A DNA stretch of 37,245 nt from a virus. Location of the stretch: IMG/VR virus record IMGVR_UViG_3300022538_000121, positions 1 through 37,245 of that record. The stretch is one strand, 5' to 3'. Below are positions 1-6,793 of the stretch, piece after piece; the stretch's first letter is position 1, and each line of letters begins with the position of its first letter. The notes beneath the pieces were generated by a model. That model worked only from the letters and a program-made list of their open reading frames with translations, was not told the origin of the DNA and did not search any database. The position numbers and the translations under genes are program-made.

Positions 1-171
1 CCAGTGTCCGGCATCCATATATTTCCACTGTTTTATAACACCACAAGTGCAACATTGGGCAACTCCTCTATCTGGTGCTAAACCAACCCTTTTGCAATAG
101 TCCATACTATCTCTGAGTCTTATGTATTTACTGCACAAATCCCAAGCTGTCTTTTTCTTACTCTTTGCCAT
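1..171 (-). CDS. NinG/Rap-like recombination protein, partial
   Basis: This gene starts at 171 and runs off the left edge, so only the first 57 residues are seen. The N-terminus is basic (MAKSKKKTAWDLCSKYIRLR). It leads to a Cys pair (CCTCG, about residues 41-45) and then KYMDAGHW at the edge. This layout matches the N-terminal part of lambda NinG-type proteins, which are linked to recombination and Holliday-junction processing. AGGA lies upstream of the ATG, just past the end of the preceding gene. The nuclease-like core and later metal ligands are outside the window, so the call rests on the first third only. Confidence 0.6.
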   Translation of the reverse strand, partial: MAKSKKKTAWDLCSKYIRLRDSMDYCKRVGLAPDRGVAQCCTCGVIKQWKYMDAGHW

Positions 172-176
172 CTTCG

Positions 177-476
177 TTAATCCTTGCCTTGCTTGGAGTT
201 TGGTAGTCTAAATTCATAATGACCGCCTCGCTTAGATTTCCACCAACATAGTACCCAAAACATTTTGTTTTCCCTCATTGCTCCAATTAGACTTTCGTTG
301 CCAGACCAGCCACCAGTTGAGATGTTGTATTTATCCCCGTCTCGTACCCAATAACCATCTTCAGCGTATTTCCAACGCTCATTGATGTATTCAAGCAATT
401 CTTTATAGCCAGCTTTTGTAGGCCAATCTCTTATCTTTTTTAGTTCGTGTTCTTCGGGATAGCAATTTTTATCCAT
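177..476 (-). CDS. Conserved phage hypothetical protein (STGGWSGNES motif)
   Basis: The product has 99 residues, no signal peptide and no membrane segment. It is rich in Trp and Tyr and has a compact central motif STGGWSGNES followed by MFWVLCWWKSKRGGHYEF. I recognise this pattern as a recurrent phage protein of unknown function. It lies six bases from the NinG-like gene and the two are surely co-transcribed. No catalytic motif is visible. Confidence 0.7.
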   Translation of the reverse strand: MDKNCYPEEHELKKIRDWPTKAGYKELLEYINERWKYAEDGYWVRDGDKYNISTGGWSGNESLIGAMRENKMFWVLCWWKSKRGGHYEFRLPNSKQGKD

Positions 477-481
477 TTCTT

Positions 482-682
482 TTATTCTTCCTTGCCTTGC
501 CTGTATTCTACATATCTTTTATAAACATCTGGCTTCATTGGTTTTAAGGTTTCAATAAATTCTTTCAACTTCTCGTTCTCGGCTTGGATTTTATCGTTTT
601 CCAGCCGCAATTCTTCTTTTTTACGGAAAGTACAGCCAAACCTGCAAGTTTCATATTCTTGTCCGTGTATGCACATTGCCAT
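482..682 (-). CDS. Small coiled-coil protein with N-terminal Cys/His cluster
   Basis: The product has 66 residues from the chosen start. C-I-H-G followed by ETCRFGC near the N-terminus could bind a metal. Residues 20-45 are a charged heptad-like helix (ELRLENDKIQAENEKLKEF). Two ATGs occur as ATGAAGATG. The second (680-682) is preferred because the upstream GG is about nine bases from it and only three from the first. The function is unknown. Confidence 0.6.
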   Translation of the reverse strand: MAMCIHGQEYETCRFGCTFRKKEELRLENDKIQAENEKLKEFIETLKPMKPDVYKRYVEYRQGKEE

Positions 683-710
683 CTTCATTTACCTCTATAA
701 AAAGTCATTC

Positions 711-848
711 TTAATTCTCAACTGCTTTCCATTCAACAGTAAGTTCGCCTATCATCTCGCCACAAGGGCAGGGTTTTTCGCCCAATGTTTCAAATTGCAT
801 TTCCTCGTCACATGCAGGACATTTAGCTTCTGCTATTATTTCGCTCAT
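711..848 (-). CDS. Mini zinc-ribbon protein
   Basis: This 45-residue protein has two Cys pairs, CPAC and CPCG, separated by about 15 residues, which is a minimal zinc ribbon. The start is the second ATG of an ATGAAAATG pair. The first ATG (852-854) overlaps the TGA of the upstream gene, giving tight translational coupling. It is one of many tiny Cys-rich products in this arm. The function is unknown. Confidence 0.65.
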   Translation of the reverse strand: MSEIIAEAKCPACDEEMQFETLGEKPCPCGEMIGELTVEWKAVEN

Positions 849-850
849 TT

Positions 851-1369
851 TCATTTACCTTTCGCTTTTTTTCTTGCTTCTAATCTACGGTCAAATGCCC
901 ATCGGCTCTGTTTAAGCCTATCTATATCTTTTCTCTGGGCACATCTGCTCTTTGATAATGCTGGTATTTTCTTGCCAACCTGATTGCATAACTCTTGCAC
1001 TTGTGGCTTGATAGACGGGTTTGCAAATTCTCTCTTTGCCCAGTCTTTCATCCAGTCCAAATGATTGAAATCGCCCACAAAACGGTAGAATTGTTTTGTC
1101 CCGTCTTTGGGTTGCTTTCTCGTTAGAAATTGAAATAAGTTCCAAGCGTGAGTCCATTTGTATCTTGGGTCTAAAAGTATCAAAGCATAATTATCTATCG
1201 CTTCTTTGATATTGTCAAGAGTATAACCCTCTTTGAGATAGTTTCGTATTTCCCGCTTATGATGAGGCATTAGGCCGTTTGAACCTTTCCATTTATTCTT
1301 CAGCTTCTTCTTTGACTGCCAGTGATCAAAGACGGCTTGAATATCGTCTGTGTAGTCGTATCGGGTCAT
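851..1369 (-). CDS. Putative phage replication protein (replisome organizer / helicase-loader type)
   Basis: The product has 172 residues. It has a helical middle region (HKREIRNYLKEGYTLDNIKEAIDNYA, about residues 37-62) and then W-x-H-A-W-N-L-F-Q-F-L. The C-terminus is strongly basic (RRLEARKKAKGK). The combination of a helical bundle with a Trp-rich motif resembles the C-terminal part of phage replisome-organizer or helicase-loader proteins, but I do not see the winged-helix N-terminus those usually carry. This is a family-level guess. The TGA stop overlaps the next gene's ATG. Confidence 0.4.
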   Translation of the reverse strand: MTRYDYTDDIQAVFDHWQSKKKLKNKWKGSNGLMPHHKREIRNYLKEGYTLDNIKEAIDNYALILLDPRYKWTHAWNLFQFLTRKQPKDGTKQFYRFVGDFNHLDWMKDWAKREFANPSIKPQVQELCNQVGKKIPALSKSRCAQRKDIDRLKQSRWAFDRRLEARKKAKGK

Positions 1370-1384
1370 CCGTGCCGGTGGCTC

Positions 1385-1609
1385 CTATTCAAATTTTAAG
1401 GTTTGTAATGCTTCTTCAAGTGATACTTTGGCATCAATAAGCGCATCAATATCGGCTAATAGTTTTCTATTGCCCTTTTTCAGTTTTTCATTTTCCTCCT
1501 TAGCTTCTTTGAGTTCGGTTTGGAGTTGGTCTCGTTGTTTTTGAACTTTTTCAATTACTTTTTGGGCATCCATTATCGCCCTTTTGTCGCTTTTATGATA
1601 TTCGTCCAT
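1385..1609 (-). CDS. Small coiled-coil protein
   Basis: The product has 74 residues from the second ATG of the ATGAAGATG pair. GGAG lies nine bases before the second ATG and three bases before the first. Residues about 10-55 form one long charged coiled coil (KVQKQRDQLQTELKEAKEE and onward). There is no enzymatic motif. It probably acts as an oligomeric accessory protein, but its role is unknown. Confidence 0.6.
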   Translation of the reverse strand: MDEYHKSDKRAIMDAQKVIEKVQKQRDQLQTELKEAKEENEKLKKGNRKLLADIDALIDAKVSLEEALQTLKFE

Positions 1610-1611
1610 CT

Positions 1612-1788
1612 TCATTTACTCCTTTTCACCGGCCTCTTGTTCAAGTGGTTGCCCCGTAAATTATAGTATTCATCCACTTCCAATACAACCACAGCTCTCG
1701 CAGATAAAATAAAATGTTTAGGCATATCTGATAATGTCAATGTCCCATCTTCCCAATTTCCGCTTTGAATTTTCATTGTGTCAGCCAT
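1612..1788 (-). CDS. Small hypothetical protein
   Basis: This 58-residue protein (begins MADTMKIQSGNWEDGTLTLS) is too short for usual ORF cut-offs, but it fills the gap between its neighbours exactly. Its TGA overlaps the start cassette of the coiled-coil gene downstream, and GGG is upstream of its ATG. The sequence is mixed alpha/beta with a basic C-terminus (LNKRPVKRSK). I do not recognise it. Confidence 0.6.
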   Translation of the reverse strand: MADTMKIQSGNWEDGTLTLSDMPKHFILSARAVVVLEVDEYYNLRGNHLNKRPVKRSK

Positions 1789-1791
1789 TAT

Positions 1792-2115
1792 TTACCCTTT
1801 ACTTTCACCGGCAGGCTTGGCCACTGTGTCGTTTTCTATAACTTCCGGCAGTCTTTTTAATTGTTTGTTGCATTCTCTTACCAGTATAATTTCAAGTTGT
1901 TTTGCTATATCTACGATAGGTTCAATCATATCTATTGGTAATGTAAATTTAATATTGTTGCCAAAATATGACTGAGTTCGAAGAGTAAAACTACTTATTT
2001 GTCTTGTTCCGCTATATAAACCGACCGTAGCTGAAACTTGGGGCTTTTCATCTTCTAAATCCACATTAAACGATAAAATCTTAGCCTGATTTATTTGTAT
2101 GTCTATCGTTCTCAT
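1792..2115 (-). CDS. Hypothetical protein
   Basis: This 107-residue soluble protein has an N-terminal half rich in beta residues and a helical second half (IEPIVDIAKQLEIILVREC). No recognised motif is present. Its start lies inside the 3' end of the upstream gene (35-base overlap), suggesting coupled translation. Confidence 0.6.
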   Translation of the reverse strand: MRTIDIQINQAKILSFNVDLEDEKPQVSATVGLYSGTRQISSFTLRTQSYFGNNIKFTLPIDMIEPIVDIAKQLEIILVRECNKQLKRLPEVIENDTVAKPAGESKG

Positions 2116-2374
2116 TTTCCTTTCCTTTCTCTAAAAATTGTCTGACTATTTCTTTGCTGCCCCACGAATTATGAGGGAGGTTATTATATATATAGTCTAC
2201 TATGCTTGGTATTCGATTAATGTTTATATGGTCAGCCCTGCCAATAGCTTCAGTTAAGTCATTTTCAAGAACAGCACGCAAAAAGCTACCAGTAGGAATT
2301 TTATGTTCTGTGTATCTACGCAAACTTCCAATAATAAAATCTGCATCGGGAAAATCTTTTAGTGGTTTAATCAT
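2081..2374 (-). CDS. Conserved phage hypothetical protein (GSFL...VLENDL family)
   Basis: The product has about 97 residues. The pattern HKIPTGSFLRAVLENDLTEA, followed by DHININRIPSIVDYIYNNLP and W-G-S, is common in phage accessory regions and has no known function. Two ATGs occur in ATGATAATG. The second is preferred because GGG is eight bases from it. There are no membrane segments. Confidence 0.65.
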   Translation of the reverse strand: MIKPLKDFPDADFIIGSLRRYTEHKIPTGSFLRAVLENDLTEAIGRADHININRIPSIVDYIYNNLPHNSWGSKEIVRQFLEKGKENENDRHTNKSG

Positions 2375-2391
2375 TATCATTGCCCTTTAAG

Positions 2392-2748
2392 TTATTCACT
2401 GTGTCGCCAGATGCTCTGTTGTGCGTTCAATATTGCCTTTGCCGCCTCTATCTTGGTATGGCAGCTTTTATACGCCGATTCGGCAAGGTCTAATTTGAAC
2501 TTTTCCTCGGACGCTAAACCCTTGGCGAGTTTTTCAAGGATTGAAACAGGCGGCGGCTCTCTAACCTGCTTATCACCGACTTTATAGTTTTCGCCTTCTC
2601 TCAAGCCTAACATTATTATCGCTATTTTCTTATCGTAATCTCGGATGGCTTGCGCCTTATCTAAGCCAAGTCTTTCAAGCTTTAGAACATTGCTTTGGAT
2701 TGACTGACACATAGCTTCCATTTTAGCTCTTACGTCTGGTTCTGGCAT
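2392..2748 (-). CDS. Hypothetical helical protein
   Basis: The product has 118 residues from MPEPDVRAKMEAMCQS. This start is chosen over an upstream in-frame start because AGGAG lies nine bases before it. The sequence is mostly helical with a proline-rich break (VREPPPVS). It sits next to the SSB-like gene, so a role in DNA metabolism is possible but not shown. Confidence 0.55.
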   Translation of the reverse strand: MPEPDVRAKMEAMCQSIQSNVLKLERLGLDKAQAIRDYDKKIAIIMLGLREGENYKVGDKQVREPPPVSILEKLAKGLASEEKFKLDLAESAYKSCHTKIEAAKAILNAQQSIWRHSE

Positions 2749-2758
2749 TAGCTTTCTC

Positions 2759-3208
2759 CTAAAACGGCGGGTCAGTTGGCGAAGTATCAGGTGGCATACC
2801 ATCTATGGGGTCATTTATCAGGTCGTCCATCTGTTGACCAACAGGTTTCATTGCCGGACTGGGCGTTGCCGCTTCTACTTCTGGTTGTGGTACATAAACC
2901 CTGATTCCGCCTGTAATTTTGCCAGCAAAGGCCACCGTCTTGTCATTATACAAGGTTATTGTCTGGCCTATCCAGTCCTTGAAATCATCACTGCCTGTAA
3001 TAACTTGAATACGCTGGCCGTTAGTAATGTTCAAGACCATAGGCTTGTCCAGTTCTTTGAAGTGCAGTACCCATTTCATTTCAGGGGCTTGGCTTTCTAA
3101 GGCCACGTTCATTTCTTCGTATTTTGTAATAGTGGCTTTTACGGGCGGGTCAACGTCTTCTTTGGTTAAGAAATTACTTGATTTTAAATCGTTAACGGTG
3201 GGACTCAT
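2759..3208 (-). CDS. Putative OB-fold / SSB-like DNA-metabolism protein
   Basis: The product has 149 residues. The core (about residues 20-110) is beta-rich, with VLNITNGQRIQ, a DDFKDWIGQTITLYNDK segment and KITGGIRVYVP. This is a conserved phage pattern often next to recombination genes. The last 40 residues are Pro/Asp-rich and disordered-looking, ending in DTSPTDPPF. An acidic tail ending in PF is the hallmark of bacterial SSB C-termini, which recruit partner enzymes, so single-strand binding is a reasonable inference. The core is not a recognisable canonical SSB. Confidence 0.45.
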   Translation of the reverse strand: MSPTVNDLKSSNFLTKEDVDPPVKATITKYEEMNVALESQAPEMKWVLHFKELDKPMVLNITNGQRIQVITGSDDFKDWIGQTITLYNDKTVAFAGKITGGIRVYVPQPEVEAATPSPAMKPVGQQMDDLINDPIDGMPPDTSPTDPPF

Positions 3209-3224
3209 AATTATTTTCCTTTCT

Positions 3225-3692
3225 CTAAATGTGTGTCCAAAATTTCTTTCGTATTATTGCCCATACGCTTTGGTATGTCCCCTCAAATTGTTTGTGTATA
3301 TCGACAATTCTCATTCCTTGTTGATAAAGGCGTCGTATTTTCAATACTTGTTCTTCAGTATATATATGACGGCCATTTTTTATTCCTTTTATATCTCCCC
3401 TGATATTTCTTCCTTTTTTGTGCATATCTTGCATATTATCTTTTTGGGTTCCAAGGAAAAGATGGTCAGGATTAACACACGAAGAATTATCGCATTTGTG
3501 ACATATTTGTAATTTAACAGGAAAAATCCCGTGATAAAACCGATAAGAAACTCGATGAGCATTTTCTCTTTTTCCGTTTGTGTGCCTTACTATGCCATAT
3601 CCATAAGGGTTTTTATCACCAACCCAAATCCAACAGGAATCAGTTTTGATAAATAGTTTTTCAAACCGAGACAAACAAACTGCCGCTCTCAT
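3225..3692 (-). CDS. HNH homing endonuclease with C-terminal HTH
   Basis: The product has 155 residues. AHRVSY (about 45-50) carries the first His. ICHKCDNSSCVNPDHLFLGT (63-82) carries the Cys-His-Cys and N-P-D-H elements of a zinc-type HNH nuclease. Residues about 112-150 look like a helix-turn-helix (EEQVLKIRRLYQQGMRIVDI). This is the domain order of free-standing phage homing endonucleases. It interrupts a run of small replication and accessory genes and probably arrived as a mobile gene. AAAGGAT precedes the ATG. Confidence 0.85.
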   Translation of the reverse strand: MRAAVCLSRFEKLFIKTDSCWIWVGDKNPYGYGIVRHTNGKRENAHRVSYRFYHGIFPVKLQICHKCDNSSCVNPDHLFLGTQKDNMQDMHKKGRNIRGDIKGIKNGRHIYTEEQVLKIRRLYQQGMRIVDIHKQFEGTYQSVWAIIRKKFWTHI

Positions 3693-3704
3693 CTTACATC
3701 CTTT

Positions 3705-4043
3705 CTATGTTTTGATTTTCTTTTGTGAGTCCCAATAGCGGGTTAAGCAAAGACCATCACGCGCCCTCTCAAATTCTTTTTGGCTTATTTTAGTATTATT
3801 ATGGGCGTTTACGTTATGGCTACCGTAAAAATCTCCATCTTTAAGCCCAATAAAAACCAATTTACCACAGACATTAACTAATATCATTTTTCCATATCTC
3901 TCCTCATAAAACCTATCCCCGACTGAGTAAGTCTCGTCCATTGCGGCAAATTGTTCTTTGGCTTTCTCAAGTTGTATTTCAGCGTTTTCGAGATGTTTCT
4001 GTGCAAATTTAATTTCGTTTTCCGCCCTTTGCCTTTCATCCAT
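3705..4043 (-). CDS. Hypothetical protein with N-terminal coiled coil
   Basis: The product has 113 residues from the second ATG of ATGAAAATG. Residues 1-35 form a charged coiled coil (AENEIKFAQKHLENAEIQLE). The rest contains a beta-rich region (YGKMILVNVCGKLVFIGLKDG). No function is recognised. Confidence 0.6.
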   Translation of the reverse strand: MDERQRAENEIKFAQKHLENAEIQLEKAKEQFAAMDETYSVGDRFYEERYGKMILVNVCGKLVFIGLKDGDFYGSHNVNAHNNTKISQKEFERARDGLCLTRYWDSQKKIKT

Positions 4044-4045
4044 TT

Positions 4046-4228
4046 TCATTCTCCTTTATCGTGAGTCTCAGACCGCTCATCATCTTCGATTTGTTGTTGG
4101 GTTTCCGTTAGCTCTCCTGCCTTGCTACATAAATCCTCATAACAAAGATTGCAAAGCAAGCCATCGTCAAATTCCTCTACTTCTGTCCATTCTTTACACC
4201 TAACGCATCTGCCAAGTTCACTTCCCAT
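4046..4228 (-). CDS. Mini zinc-ribbon protein with acidic tail
   Basis: This 60-residue protein has CVRC near residue 8 and CNLC near residue 26, a classic two-knuckle ribbon, then an acidic Gln/Glu-rich tail. The TGA stop is just before the start cassette of the next gene. AGGG precedes the ATG. The function is unknown; the fold may bind nucleic acid or a protein partner. Confidence 0.6.
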   Translation of the reverse strand: MGSELGRCVRCKEWTEVEEFDDGLLCNLCYEDLCSKAGELTETQQQIEDDERSETHDKGE

Positions 4229-4253
4229 TTTTCAGCCCTCTACATCTTTAATG

Positions 4254-4673
4254 TTATGTCCATACTATCCATTCCTCACAGTTTGCTTGAAACCATTTTT
4301 CAGCTTGTAGGCATCTTACCGAATGAACATAATCGGGATTATTTAGTATTTCGTTTAGTTTTTGCTCTTCTTCCACCTTGCGGATAATAATTCGAGGCGG
4401 AGAATACATTCCCTTGCTTTCTCGCTCATAAACACCATTTATACCTTTTTCATCTACAAGTTTGATTCTGTGGCGACAAGATTCTTCTCGTTTTGCTAAT
4501 CCTTGCTTGCCATATTCGCCCCATTCAATGCCACTGGTATCCCAATATCCTGCAACTATTTCAACTCCACAAACATCTTTAATATAAAGGCCAATATCCA
4601 AACAAGTCACTTTGGGGCAGTTTTTTTGCCAGTTTTCTAATGATACGTATTGGATTGTTCCATCTGCTCCCAT
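4254..4673 (-). CDS. Hypothetical protein
   Basis: The product has 139 residues. The start is MGADGTIQY because GGAG is six bases before that ATG; an upstream TTG is less likely. It contains three or four scattered Cys and a W-x-D-T-S-G-I-E-W motif. It does not match a family I know. The ATG overlaps the TAA of the upstream mini zinc protein. Confidence 0.55.
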   Translation of the reverse strand: MGADGTIQYVSLENWQKNCPKVTCLDIGLYIKDVCGVEIVAGYWDTSGIEWGEYGKQGLAKREESCRHRIKLVDEKGINGVYERESKGMYSPPRIIIRKVEEEQKLNEILNNPDYVHSVRCLQAEKWFQANCEEWIVWT

Positions 4674-4780
4674 TATTTTCTCCCACAATCATCACATATT
4701 ATAGGCTCGTCGCCGTCTTTAATTGGATATTTCGTAGTTATTATCCTGCCGCAGCAGTAGCATTTAACTGTGTACTTCAT
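4673..4780 (-). CDS. Mini zinc-ribbon protein
   Basis: This 35-residue protein, MKYTVKCYCCGRIITT..., has CYCCG and CDDCG knuckles about 20 residues apart, so nearly the whole protein is one zinc ribbon. Its TAA overlaps the next ATG (TAATG). It is supported by that coupling and by the motif; the function is unknown. Confidence 0.6.
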   Translation of the reverse strand: MKYTVKCYCCGRIITTKYPIKDGDEPIICDDCGRK

Positions 4781-5042
4781 TGGTTTTCCTCGATTTCTTG
4801 TTCCAAATTCGGCTGTGTTCGAGAAGTAGCCACGCAAGACGAACTGCCTCGTCGGGCTTCATCCAAAACTTTGCAACAGGCTGACCCGCCTTGTAAATAC
4901 AATCTGTATAACATTGTATGAATAGCATTTTTTTGTTTCGGTATTTGTATCTTTGGACGCTAATCCATCCAGTAGGAGTAAATATTTTATCCTTTGTGCC
5001 AGTCATTCGATGAATATACTGTTCGTGGGTTTCTTCGCTCAT
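4764..5042 (-). CDS. Hypothetical protein
   Basis: The product has 92 residues. It has a beta-rich, aromatic core (TGWISVQRYKYRNKKMLFIQ), then a helix with WMKPDEAVRLAWLLLEHS. Its 3' end overlaps the mini zinc gene in a different frame. No family is recognised. Confidence 0.55.
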   Translation of the reverse strand: MSEETHEQYIHRMTGTKDKIFTPTGWISVQRYKYRNKKMLFIQCYTDCIYKAGQPVAKFWMKPDEAVRLAWLLLEHSRIWNKKSRKTNEVHS

Positions 5043-5230
5043 TTTCTTCTCTCCTTACATTCTGGACAGGAACAGCCTGTAAACTTAATCGGCTTTATTT
5101 TTATCGGCTTATAGCTTCTGTCTGTTGGTGGCTCAATAGGTGTTCTCGGTATAGCCATACCCTGAACCCACCTTCGGGCTGATTGCAGGTCTGCGTCCCG
5201 CTCTTCTTCTGTTCTGTGATGTACGTCCAT
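5039..5230 (-). CDS. Small basic protein with C-terminal Cys motif
   Basis: The product has 63 residues, with a helical N-terminus, a proline-rich middle and a C-terminus GCSCPECKERRK with three Cys in five positions. The TGA overlaps the next start (ATGA). The function is unknown. Confidence 0.55.
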   Translation of the reverse strand: MDVHHRTEEERDADLQSARRWVQGMAIPRTPIEPPTDRSYKPIKIKPIKFTGCSCPECKERRK

Positions 5231-5560
5231 TTATTCCTCGATTAGCTCAAAACCTTGTTCCATCTCAAGTATGTCAATATCATAATAATTATCATTGTTA
5301 TGTAAGATATAGCGCAGTTCATCAGCACACCATTCAACAATACACGGTTCACCGCTTATGCGTTTTATTCTGTCCCCTGCATACACATCCTTGCCGTTCT
5401 TGTCGGGGCAGACAAAGGGATGTGAGTTAGCAAGGGCATGAGCTAAACCATTAACACTGTCTGGCCCAACAAAAGATAAATCTGGCAAGAATCCCCAATA
5501 GTGCCAGTGGTTAAATTTATCATTCACGAATATTGCTTGTCTGAATTTTATCTCTCTCAT
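5231..5560 (-). CDS. YopX-like phage protein
   Basis: The product has 109 residues. The start MREIKFRQAIF, the middle FVCPDKNGKDVYAGDRIKR and the beta-rich C-terminus match the YopX family (KFR...GLKDKNGKEIYEGD pattern). YopX proteins are small, common phage and prophage proteins with no settled biochemical role. It is coupled to both neighbours. Confidence 0.75.
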   Translation of the reverse strand: MREIKFRQAIFVNDKFNHWHYWGFLPDLSFVGPDSVNGLAHALANSHPFVCPDKNGKDVYAGDRIKRISGEPCIVEWCADELRYILHNNDNYYDIDILEMEQGFELIEE

Positions 5561-5865
5561 TTTATCTCCTCTGTATGAAAATACTTGTCTGCATATTGAT
5601 TACCGAGTGCCCGTTCCCAACACTGTTGGGTTTCAGAATGGTTTGGGTCATTCCACTGAGGACACAGTTTGCCGTCTGGTTTTGCGCCTATTTTTTCCTG
5701 AATATCCTCAATAGTGGGGATTCTCTGGAGCAGGATTTGGGCAGAGGCTAATCTGTTGGCGAGGTTTTGATTTTCTTGTCTCATACTAAGACATTGGCCA
5801 ATAAGAGTTAGAATAACCACGCCAAGACAAATAGTTATAATCGTATTCTGTGTATCAGCTTTCAT
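5557..5865 (-). CDS. Small single-pass membrane protein
   Basis: The product has 102 residues. Residues about 8-27 are a hydrophobic helix (TIITICLGVVILTLIGQCL). A coiled-coil-like stretch and a soluble C-terminal part with two Cys follow. It could be a spanin-like or regulatory membrane protein, but it lies in the early arm, away from any lysis genes. TGA overlaps the next ATG. Confidence 0.6.
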   Translation of the reverse strand: MKADTQNTIITICLGVVILTLIGQCLSMRQENQNLANRLASAQILLQRIPTIEDIQEKIGAKPDGKLCPQWNDPNHSETQQCWERALGNQYADKYFHTEEIK

Positions 5866-6046
5866 CTTCGAGCCTCACTGTTATTGGTTCTTTGCGGAGA
5901 GGGCAAACGTGGGGCAAGTTGATACACGAGTCAGCATAGAAACTCGCATCATTAGAACATCGGACACCGCTTGGTAAACAAAGATTGCTTTGTGTATCCA
6001 AAAAAGGACAACCCTGTGTGCCATTTCGTTTCACTTCAATTTCCAT
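5855..6046 (-). CDS. Cys-rich small protein
   Basis: This 63-residue protein has six Cys (GCPFLD, LCLPSGVRC, SCINLPHVCPL), which could bind a zinc or Fe-S cluster. It has no signal peptide. The function is unknown. The 3' end overlaps the membrane-protein gene. Confidence 0.55.
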   Translation of the reverse strand: MEIEVKRNGTQGCPFLDTQSNLCLPSGVRCSNDASFYADSCINLPHVCPLRKEPITVRLEDES

Positions 6047-6063
6047 TTCTTCACCTCAAATTG

Positions 6064-6106
6064 GGCGGCAACCATCTTGTATTTTAGCTTTCAACTAACC
6101 GCCGCC
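6064..6106 (-). promoter_or_regulatory. Intergenic nested hairpin
   Basis: On the minus strand GGCGGCGG (6106-6099) pairs with TTGCCGCC (6071-6064). Inside the loop is a second small hairpin TAGTT-GAA-AGCTA. It sits between two genes and lacks a T-run, so it is more likely an mRNA-processing or stability element than a terminator. Confidence 0.45.
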
Positions 6107-6108
6107 AG

Positions 6109-6333
6109 TTAAGTTGTTAATGTTTTGCCACAAGTTGGACAATTTTTCAAACTCCAGTATTTATCCTGCCATTTTTTCAAAATAGAACTGTCTTGTTTCA
6201 TCAATTCAACACAGGCCATTCTAATTTCGTTTAACTGTTTTAATACTGTTGCATTTTCTATAATGTTATGTAACTCATTTACATCTGTAACTGCAACTTG
6301 CATCTTTTGTATTTTTTCTGCATAAGAATCCAT
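6109..6333 (-). CDS. Hypothetical protein with single Cys pair
   Basis: This 74-residue helical protein has a C-terminal CPTCGK knuckle. A second knuckle is missing, so it may dimerise around a metal or bind none. No family is recognised. Confidence 0.55.
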   Translation of the reverse strand: MDSYAEKIQKMQVAVTDVNELHNIIENATVLKQLNEIRMACVELMKQDSSILKKWQDKYWSLKNCPTCGKTLTT

Positions 6334-6354
6334 AATTCTTCACCTTTTCAATAT

Positions 6355-6407
6355 AGGGTACGGAGCTTGCGGAGGGAGTAGGAGAGAGCGAATAGACTCC
6401 GTACCCT
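6355..6407 (-). promoter_or_regulatory. 11-bp hairpin with pyrimidine-rich loop
   Basis: Perfect inverted repeat: AGGGTACGGAG (6355-6365) and CTCCGTACCCT (6397-6407), enclosing 31 bases. On the minus strand the loop is almost all C and T, with CTCTCTCCTACTCCCTCC-type sequence complementary to Shine-Dalgarno motifs. On the plus strand a T5 run follows the stem, so it would read as a terminator only in that direction. Confidence 0.5.
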
Positions 6408-6411
6408 GTTT

Positions 6412-6729
6412 TTACGGTTTAACATCTTGAATAAAATGGTGTATTGCATAAGCCTCTGGAGCACAAATTGTGGATAAGTTATGTATAATCATTATCACGC
6501 CGATAAATATGACAACACCCATTGCGATATAACGAAACAATTTATTCCAAACATCGCAATCATCATTGTCTATTTTCCATTTGCCAATCTTGTATCCTAA
6601 AAATACAAACACAAACCCAATTACCAACCAGCTTATTGCAGACACCAAATACCATCTTGTGTAGCCCTCAATAGCTCGTGATACACCAGCAGAACCTAAA
6701 TTTGTTAATTCCTTCAATACAGTTTCCAT
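6412..6729 (-). CDS. Two-pass membrane protein
   Basis: The product has 105 residues with two clear membrane helices, about 28-46 (LVSAISWLVIGFVFVFLGY) and 67-86 (IAMGVVIFIGVIMIIHNL). A short C-terminal segment ends in CAPEAYAIHHFIQDV, a tail I recognise from small phage membrane proteins. Holin or superinfection-related roles are possible. The early location does not favour a holin. Confidence 0.6.
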   Translation of the reverse strand: METVLKELTNLGSAGVSRAIEGYTRWYLVSAISWLVIGFVFVFLGYKIGKWKIDNDDCDVWNKLFRYIAMGVVIFIGVIMIIHNLSTICAPEAYAIHHFIQDVKP

Positions 6730-6759
6730 ATCTCTATCCTTTCAAATAAGGTTTCTTTT

Positions 6760-6793
6760 CAATAAAAGCCAGCCCCAATCCAGAAGGCTGGCT
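6760..6793 (-). terminator. Rho-independent terminator of the large RNA
   Basis: On the minus strand AGCCAGCC (6793-6786) and GGCTGGCT (6774-6767) form an 8-bp stem with an 11-base loop. TTTTATT follows (6767-6761). It ends the structured noncoding block to its right. Confidence 0.75.
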
